Below are positions 57,105-64,000 of a DNA stretch of 64,000 nt, one piece after another. Position 1 is the stretch's first letter. The number at the start of each line of letters is the position of its first letter. The translations under genes were made by a program, and so were the position numbers. The notes under the pieces were generated by a model. That model saw only the letters and a list, made by a program, of their open reading frames with translations. It had not been told where the DNA came from and searched no databases. This DNA comes from Torymus aiolomorphi (lineage: Eukaryota > Arthropoda > Insecta > Hymenoptera > Torymidae): the NCBI GenBank assembly GCA_036365515.1, contig CM070876.1:102672310-102736309 (forward strand), in the 5' to 3' direction.

Positions 57105-57764
57105 TATAAACGGTATGTCGATGATTGTTTCTTAATTATTAAAAAAGACTTGATTAGAAAAACTTTAGACACTTTTAACTCATTTGATCCGTTTTTGCAA
57201 TTCACTGTTGAATTAGAAGCAGAAAATAGCATTAGCTTTTTAGATCTAAAAATCATCAGAGAAAATAACGACATCGCAAAAACAAATTGGTACAGAAAAC
57301 CGACTGCCTCCGGAAGATACATAAACTATTTCTCTCATCACCCTACTCACCAAAAAATTGCAGTTATCTATGGCTTAGTCGACAAAGCAATTAAAATTTC
57401 ACATATCTCATTCCATAAAGATAATTTAAAAATAATAAAATCTTTTCTTATTCAAAACGACTATCCTCCTACATTCATTGAAAAATATATTAAAAAACGT
57501 CTGCACTCTTATAATAATAGTCAATTCTTAAATTATAATAAACAAGATTACCGCAATAAGACCTTAGTCATTCCATACATAAAAGACTTAAATAAAAAAT
57601 TATGCAGCACTATGAAAGATGTCAAAAACCTACAAACAATCAGTAAAAACATAAATAAGCTTAAATTTACTAGACTTGGAAAAGATAAACTAGATCCGCT
57701 CGAAACTGCATCTGTCGTTTATAAAATAAACTGCAAAGATTGCACTCGCAAAATAACAGCCTAA
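57105..57764 (+). pseudogene. Partial Penelope-like reverse transcriptase
   Basis: The frame begins within the terminal repeat and runs RYVDDCFLIIKK, giving the catalytic YVDD motif (motif C) at its very start; the fingers and palm motifs A and B are missing. Downstream are SISFLDLKIIRENN, WYRKPTASGRYINYFSHHP and a VVYKINCKDC segment, which in full elements leads into the GIY-YIG endonuclease; here a stop follows at 57762-57764 and no GIY-YIG core is visible. It cannot encode an active enzyme. The frame's remaining ~219 codons are uninterrupted. Confidence 0.85.
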
Positions 57765-58342
57765 ATCGAATGGACGACACTAAGAATCTCAAGTACATTT
57801 ATAAAAAATCCGTTGAAACAACCAATAGACACTTCTGCAATAACGAAAATAACAATAAACGCTGTTAGTCGTAAGATCTCCAGTACGCTACCTGTTGGCG
57901 CGCTCCCTCTCCTCTCACTCTCAGAATTTGAATTTGCGAAAATTAACGTCCCCCCTGTAGGTATATAAACCCCGGAAATTTCACATTTCTCTCAATGTCG
58001 AAAAATGGGACTCCAGAGTGCAGGATGGGTAAGAGTTCTAGCTGTTTATTGTTATATTCGTATAGAATTTTAATTTTTATTAACTTAAAATAAAATTTTC
58101 AAACTCGAATTTTTTTTTTTTTTTTTTTTCAAAATGTTCTAGTTAAATAAAATCCACTCACAGACGTTGCACTATGTGCTATATCAATACTTGATCGACG
58201 TCACCTATGTTTGTCTACGAACCATGGTGTAAACTTTCATTAATTTATTAGGTCAGTAAATTGCCAAAAAAAGTGTTAATGTGTTCTTTTGCTTAAAATA
58301 TTCTGTATATATGTTTTAACTATGTTTTTTTCCCTTCTTAGC

Positions 58343-58381
58343 CTTGATGAAGGTATTAATATCAATACCGAAACGTCGGCC
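58343..58381 (+). ncRNA. Hammerhead ribozyme core in the right Penelope terminal repeat, one core substitution
   Basis: The same fold as the left copy on the opposite strand, but the core reads TTGATGA instead of CTGATGA. Changing the first C of CUGAUGA normally abolishes cleavage, so this copy is predicted inactive. Confidence 0.7.
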
Positions 58382-59382
58382 AATAAACTAAGTTTTAAAT
58401 GAATTTTTCTTGGTTCCTCGTTGATCGTTTTATTGCAACCTCCTTCAAAATTTACACTTTGGAACATACGAGTCATCATCTCACATAATTTTATTTTATT
58501 GAATATATAAAAAATGCGTGAAAGCTCATATTTGGAAACTGAAATTGATAATGTAATATATTAAACTTTGACAAAATATGAGAGTAAATGGATGAGTATT
58601 TTGTGAAAAAACTTTGTATGAGCTGCTGTTATGGAAATTGTAGTTGGCATGAAAACTAAACTTTTTAGTCAACTTTGAGTTTCAAGTTTTGTAAAAGCTA
58701 GAGGATCAAGTGATATCAGAAATTTAAATTTAAATTTTGAAAACTGGGCTGTCGTAAAAGGAGCATTGACAGCTGGCATATACCCAAATTTTTATTGTGT
58801 GTAGACAGGAAATGTGTCCAGCTCAGAACCCAACATGTATTAAGAAGGTACGGAGTATTATTTGCCATGCCTTTTCAATCACCAAAAAAAACAAGCAGCA
58901 ATGGTTACTCGTAAAGAGCTGACCATACGACTGTGTTCAAAGCATTTAAAATTTGATAAAATTAAAGAACAAAATTTGTATCCGCTACTATTATGAAAAT
59001 GGTAGGTGACAGAACTCAACTTCTTGGCCAACTTTGAGATGCAAGTTTTCTAAATACTCGAGGGCCAGGACCTATTTTCTTTATATCTTTAAATAAATAA
59101 ATCTGTAGTATAATGTAAATATAATTACATAAAACAATAGTGCTCAGATTCAAATCAACTTTTAAAGAAAGGAAAAGATGTGCTGCCATGTAAAAGTATG
59201 TACATTAGAACCTTTGTTTCTGACAGAAAGTTATGCAGTGAATTTAAGAGTCATGTGAAGTGTTGGTGCTATAAGCTTTTTATGAAGCTTTTGGCCATAG
59301 CGATACTCGTTTGGTAATATGCATTCTGGAGTTTGGATTGCATGCATAACATATTCTACATTTATCTCTGTATAAGTGTATA

Positions 59383-59622
59383 TACACGGAGAAAAATTGT
59401 GTAGGAAAAGTTACTATTTTCTATAGTAACCGTGGGACAGACTCAAATTTTCATGAATATTACTATAATTTATAATAAAAATTGCTATGATTTTGTAACT
59501 TTTATTACACAAATACCAATTTTTACCATAAATTGTAGTAATTTCCATGAAAATTTGAATCTATCCCACGGTTACTATATAAAAAATAGTAATATTTCCA
59601 ACACAATTTTTTGTTCGTGTAA
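59383..59622. mobile_element. Foldback MITE, ~240 bp
   Basis: TACACGGAGAAAAATTGTGT at the left pairs with ACACAATTTTTTGTTCGTGTA at the right; AGTAACCGTGGGACAGACTC pairs with ATCTATCCCACGGTTACT. It sits exactly where the match to the left arm of the large inverted repeat ends. Confidence 0.8.
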
Positions 59623-59769
59623 TAATTTAATATATGATGAGAGATTGTTCATAAAGGCTCTTTTTAAAAATTTTTTCAACATTGTAGTGCATAATTCCAA
59701 TTTCTATTTTTTCTCTATTTTTTATTGTACAATAAAGAAAAACAAGAGATATAGATGACACATTTAGGA

Positions 59770-60146
59770 ATAAGGGGAAATGTACGTAAGTGCCGTTCTG
59801 CTCTGCTCTACTCTGTTCTGTTCTGTTCTGCTCTAACTCGGTCCAATTTCAGTTCAGTTCCATTTGTAAGAGATTTTCCCTTTACTTTTTTCAGAATTCT
59901 GGAACGGAGTGGAGCGGAATGGAACAGAGCAGAGCAGAGGGGAACGGCCCTTAGGGGCAATGTACATAAGCGCCGTTCCGTTCTGCTCTGCTCTGCTCCG
60001 TTCCAGAATTGTGAAACAAGTAAAGGGAAAATCGCTTACAAACAAAACTGAACTGAAATTGGACCGGGTTTGAGCAGAACAAAACAGATCAGAGCACAGC
60101 AGAACGGCGCTTATGTATATTGATCCTTATGTACATTGCCCCTAAG
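59770..60146. repeat. Inverted array of CTCTG/CAGAG-rich repeats
   Basis: GTTCTGCTCTGCTCTACTCT, GGAACAGAGCAGAGCAGAGG and CCGTTCTGCTCTGCTCTGCT alternate, each bordered by AAGGGGnAATGTACnTAAG-like text (59771, 59948, 60135 as complement) and by GTAAAGGGAAAATC/GATTTTCCCTTTAC pairs. It folds as two or three nested hairpins. ORFs predicted here are artefacts. Confidence 0.8.
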
Positions 60147-60163
60147 TAAGGTACTGTACAGGT

Positions 60164-60303
60164 CCATAAGTGTGCCTGTGCCTAGGCTCACTGACTCTGA
60201 CTCAACTCTACACCAAAGTCAAGCGTCGAGCTTGGAAGCGTAGCTCCGACTGGTTCATTGTTGAATCAGAGTCTGTGAGCCTAGGTACAGGCACACTTAT
60301 GGA
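60164..60303. repeat. Short foldback, 40-bp arms
   Basis: CCATAAGTGTGCCTGTGCCT pairs with AGGTACAGGCACACTTATGG; the arms extend to GACTCTGACTCAAC against GTTGAATCAGAGTC. The following 60304-60780 is AT-rich with no gene seen. Confidence 0.85.
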
Positions 60304-60779
60304 GACAGTCTCTAAGGGAAATACATTTATACGAGTACGTGCTACGTACATGAGCTTATTCCATGTTCATTCGTCTATCTATAAACAAAGCAGTAACACA
60401 TAGGAACAGGAATGTGTATGTAAAAATTTGTATCATTAAAATTTCACTTAAATAAATTGATAAATCGTATCATAAATTTTCGCATGGATACTCCCTCTGA
60501 AAATTTGTGGCTATAAGGTTTCATCTACAATAATTTCCCAATTTGAGGCTTTTTACCATCGTTCCTAAAACAATAGCCTTGTTTAGGTTGTGACATGACA
60601 TTTAAGGTATTAATTTCAGGCTTACTTTATATCGTTTCGACAAAATTTTTATGAAAACAGATGCTTTTTTTAACAAATTTTATTTTGAAATATGTACAGA
60701 ATCTTCGAAAAATGTTTCCTCCAAAATGAAAGCAATTAACATTTTTTCTCGAAATTATTTGATTTATACATTTATCTAA

Positions 60780-61500
60780 ACTAATTTAAAGTAGAAATAA
60801 TAAAACCTTCTACGTAAGTATAAAATAAGGCAAGTATAAATTTTTCCTGGAATTCATTAAAATGAAAAGAATTATTTTCATGACTTAATCATACCATCAA
60901 TACTATTTTATTTATCACCATACCTCAAATATTAATGAATTATTTAATCATTTTAGAAAAGTATAATGAATAAACATATTTTATATTTAAACTATATTCT
61001 ACTAAAACGAAATTTAATTAGAGATCAAATATGTTTTTATAACTATCAATACATCCCCCCTCTCTCTCTCTCAACAAGTGACAAGCTCACTAAAAAAAAT
61101 TTTATAAGAACTTAAATATTATTTTTGAACAATCAACACTTCCTTTGAAAACATAAAGTCTTACGGATGTTACAATCGTTTAAATAAGTCAAGTATTACT
61201 ATTCGTATTTTTTCAGTATTCCTCTTCTCTCTCACCCCTCCCGCGCTCTTAATCTTCCCCTCTTTCTATCTCCTCCTCTCTCTCGACATCCGTTAAACTG
61301 TACCAAAAACTTTAATGAGAGCTTAAATATTTTTTCAAACAATCAACACGTTGTTAAAAAACCTAATTTATTGCGTACGTTCTCATAACATAATTTGTGT
61401 AGTCCTTTTATTTGTCTAATCTCATCTATTCAATAAGCACTCTCTACAAACGGTAAAAATTTTTTTCATGACTATACAAATATAAAGTATAAAGTATAAA
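60780..61500 (-). repeat. Outer right arm (inverted match to ~400-760)
   Basis: Reverse complements of the landmarks listed for 1-888 appear here, including TCTAATCTCATCTATTCAAT (61415) and AATAAGGCAAGTATAAA (60824), with CT-rich tracts replacing the GA-rich tract. The unit is duplicated (AATATTATTTTTGAACAATC near 61115 and AATATTTTTTCAAACAATC near 61328). Confidence 0.65.
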
Positions 61501-61521
61501 GTATAGAAGTTTTTTCTGTAT

Positions 61522-61920
61522 AATTGGACGATCGAGCGAGCCCGCCGAAGGCGGGCGAAGTTCGATCATAATTATGCAGAGGGTCTCGTTCGAGAAGATC
61601 ACTAGGTAGTACCGCTAGTGTACACAGATGTCGCCACAAACTTCAGCTATCCCCACTTCCAAAACTCGGCTGCTGGCTCGCCCCGCCAGGCCCGCCGGTC
61701 TCTCTCGTCATATAGTTTACAGTTGCTATGTTGTCCATATATTATCAATGGGTGGGAACGTTCTTAAGATAATGTTAAATGAATAATATATATTTTTATG
61801 TTATAAATTTTTATTAAAATTTATTTAAGGGTGGGATGTGATCTTCTCGAACGAGACCCTCTGCATAATTATGATCGAACTTCGCCCGCCTTCGGCGGGC
61901 TCGCTCGATCGTCCAATTAT
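61522..61920. mobile_element. Foldback element with 83-bp perfect arms containing GC hairpins
   Basis: 61522-61604 and 61838-61920 are exact reverse complements by eye (ATAATTGGACGATCGAGCGA... against ...TCGCTCGATCGTCCAATTAT). Each arm carries its own hairpin GCCCGCCGAAGGCGGGC. GATCACTAGGTAG occurs just inside the left arm (61599) and again outside the right arm (61942). The spacer has no ORF of note. Confidence 0.85.
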
Positions 61921-61960
61921 GCTTCGTGTCTCGTTCTCGAGATCACTAGGTAGATGTTCA

Positions 61961-64000
61961 GAGTAACTATTCAGTCTTTTATTTCAGTAATTCTAAATTC
62001 TAGATAATTACGAACTTCGTTTGAAACAGAAGACTATTTAACTTAAGTACTTTAAGTATCAAAATCAGCTACTGGACTAGCTTTATCAGAATCTACCACA
62101 TGTAATAGTTATGTTTATAAAATCGAACTACATCCCACTGTTTATCTTAATAATTAAATCATTTGAACTAAAACACTTTCAAACCTAATATTTTAGTTTC
62201 TAGGTTTTGACTGTGATATTATAACATAGATACGATATTGAGGAGACTGAAAATTAGTCGTTGACACATTGAAATCCTAATATACAAGCGATATTCAAAC
62301 GCGCTTCGCGCGTACTTTTCTGTTTTTGAGATTATGTATGCTATCTTCATTACGTTTTACTTATAACGTATTTAAGTATTTTTTCAAAGTCAGAACTTAA
62401 TCATTTTTATACTACTCTAAATGTAAAAATTCCATTAAAAAAATTCAAACATTAAATTCCAAACAGTAAATTTTTCGCGCCTTCTTCTTATCGATCAATC
62501 AAAATCAAGCCTTTAGATGCTTCAACATGGCCGCTCATCACTCTAAGAAGGGATATTGTGTATTTCCTATGTTTTTATGTAATTTTCTAGTATTGAAAAG
62601 GATATTATTACGCAATGTTTTTAAACTTTTTAAATCTTTTACATGTACAGTAAACGACTATTATTATTATTCAATCACTAGAGTCTCTCAAAAAATGTTA
62701 TTATTATTATTATTATTGTTATTATTCAATTAATAATTTGATTAACGCAACTGAAATCAACCATACTTCATACTCTTGTAGAATATCTTTGTTCTCCAAG
62801 ACTATGTGCGATATTTCTTTAGAATTTTGTAATCATAAAAAAGAATTATAATTATGTTAAATTATTACAACAAATTCGCAAAACTTTTTCTTATATAAAT
62901 ATATATTGATTGAATACACAAAATACTAAGTATTTAGTAATACTAAAGTCAGATTACGGATAGACACTACTATCGCTCTATTTTACTTTAATAAGGAGGA
63001 AAAGTTCCAATTCAAATAATAACTTAATTAATTTGATTGCTTTTACCTACACTGAGAGAAGAATTTATTTCTGACAATGAAATATTTAATCACAATGTGA
63101 TAACAAAAATATTAAATGAAGAGGATTATAATATTATATTATAATATTAAGACAATCATTTTATATATTTGAATTAATGAGTCGTGTAATAACTTCAATG
63201 ACGCCTCTATTCTTTCAATTACTTTTTAAGAATCTTGAAAGGGTTGTAAAAAACGCTTTTATAAGACCTAGACATCAACTACATTGAATATTCATCGGTT
63301 ACTTGAACCCATATCATAGGTCAGTAAGAAATTAGGCAGTATATATACTTTAAGTAGCGTAACAAATACTTAAAGTCAAAAATTTTTAATTATGATATCT
63401 TGGTTGATTAATAAATATGAAAAATATATAAATAAAATAGCCTTGAATATATATAGCCTTAACTAATGAGTAATAAATATGATCAAAGTTGTTAATCGTA
63501 TTCACGGTCGACAAATCCGTCGACGAAACGTCGCAAATATTTAACATCTTGGGAGATTTAATTTCTTCCTCGCTCCCAACGGATCTAGTCAGAATTGACT
63601 AAAAAACATTATCAGTAATAAATATGAGTAAAGAATAAATTATACTCTTTAGAGTTTCAAATTAACAGAACCATTCGTTAAATTATTGGTCTTCTTGACC
63701 TTGATTTCAGTTAAGCATAATATAATTATTATTTGTAAGTTGATAATCGCGTTGACAAAATTAAAATTTTGACACATTTCATTTACATATATGCGACCAG
63801 TATAAGAACCAACGAACGTCAGCCTGTTTTCAAAACGTTCTAAAGAATCTGATCCTATGCATTTACAATTACATTTTTTATCTAGTCAGATTCTAGTAGA
63901 AATAATCTCGAGTTGCAGATTTTTACAATATTATAATCAAAGTAATTATTATATAATTTAGCGTTAATTGGAGTGCTATGCACACAAATGTTTATTTATT
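61961..64000. other. AT-rich region without a supported gene; hammerhead-like remnant near 63501-63534
   Basis: Low-complexity AT-rich text, a small hairpin ACGCGCTTCGCGCGT (62297), and a palindromic ATTATAATATTATATTATAAT tract near 63126. At 63508-63534 GTCGAC, AAATCC, GTCGAC, then GAAACGTC resembles hammerhead stem II plus the GAAA core, but the CUGAUGA half is not present. The small ORF at 62527-62733 has no recognisable features. Confidence 0.4.

Larger units (their letters stand above)
56794..58484 (+). mobile_element. Penelope-like retroelement, 5'-truncated, with inverted terminal repeats
   Basis: Flanked by a 13-bp duplication ATAATTTTATTTT (56781-56793 and 58485-58497), whose single copy is seen inverted in the other arm at 18576-18588. 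Terminal repeats of ~290-300 bp are inverted (TGAAGGAGGTTGCAATAAAA at 56793 and its complement near 58430) and contain hammerhead ribozyme cores. The inner left end carries a ~30-bp tandem duplication (CGATCAAGTATTGATATAGC at 57038 and 57069). Between them is a partial reverse transcriptase frame. This combination is diagnostic of Penelope-like elements. Confidence 0.88.
54880..59382 (-). repeat. Right arm of the large inverted repeat (partner 17795-20400)
   Basis: Reverse-complement landmarks are listed under 17795-20400. The internal tandem duplication is also present here (55000-55560 and 55900-56110 share AGCAGAGCCTnGTTCTACT and TTTCTAAAGGTAAACTAGC). It is interrupted by a Penelope-like insertion (56794-58484) absent from the left arm, where the uninterrupted site is 18576-18588. 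The rest is AT-rich without genes. Confidence 0.8.

Overview
The window looks like a gene-poor, repeat-rich stretch of an AT-rich arthropod, probably insect, genome. The evidence is spliceosomal introns, AATAAA signals, a TATA plus TCAGT-type initiator, long CA/TG microsatellites, a spliced hAT-type transposase gene, a Penelope-like element and a Maverick/Polinton whose capsid gene belongs to the family annotated in insects as F54H12.2-like. I cannot name the species. || Layout: (1) 1-888 is a repeat-derived flank. (2) 889-17558 is a 16.67 kb Polinton, bounded by ~0.95-1.0 kb terminal inverted repeats (TIRs) and an exact 6-bp target duplication (GAGATT at 883-888 and 17559-17564). All its genes are on the + strand: a spliced N-terminal region and protein-primed DNA polymerase B (3185-8580, broken by two in-frame stops and two opposite frameshifts), packaging ATPase, a broken small GGxFLPLL protein, a conserved uncharacterised protein, a DDE integrase with C-terminal chromodomain, minor capsid protein, basic pVI/pX-like protein, double-jelly-roll major capsid protein, an uncharacterised (possibly exonuclease-fold) protein and an adenain-like protease. 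The packaging, integration and virion genes are mostly open while the replication gene is dead, so this copy is not autonomous. (3) 17.8-20.4 kb and 54.9-59.4 kb are inverted copies of each other. So are ~0.3-0.9 kb and ~60.8-61.5 kb, and the satellite at 20.8-21.5 kb is inverted relative to 48.8-52.0 kb. The window is therefore a giant imperfect palindrome with the Polinton in its left arm. (4) 23472-31635 (-) is a three-exon, 816-codon hAT-like transposase gene reconstructed from splice phases; its second intron starts inside a TG microsatellite and holds satellite-like repeats. (5) 24.9-38.9 kb is filled with diverged members of a two-box repeat superfamily (CTCGGTTCGCCGAG-like boxes) in both orientations, plus GC-rich hairpin elements. 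(6) 40.3-47.6 kb (-) holds a 241-codon three-exon gene with a CpG-rich promoter, a five-fold tandem repeat of ~0.65 kb that carries an acidic exon-like ORF in every copy, and a PWWP-like exon with an in-frame stop. (7) 47.6-64.0 kb has a minisatellite, the inverted 557-bp satellite array, a CpG-rich block with GA repeat, several near-perfect foldback elements and a 5'-truncated Penelope-like element with hammerhead ribozyme cores in its inverted terminal repeats. || No tRNA, rRNA or CRISPR was seen. All identifications are by eye from motifs and splice logic; no database search was possible.
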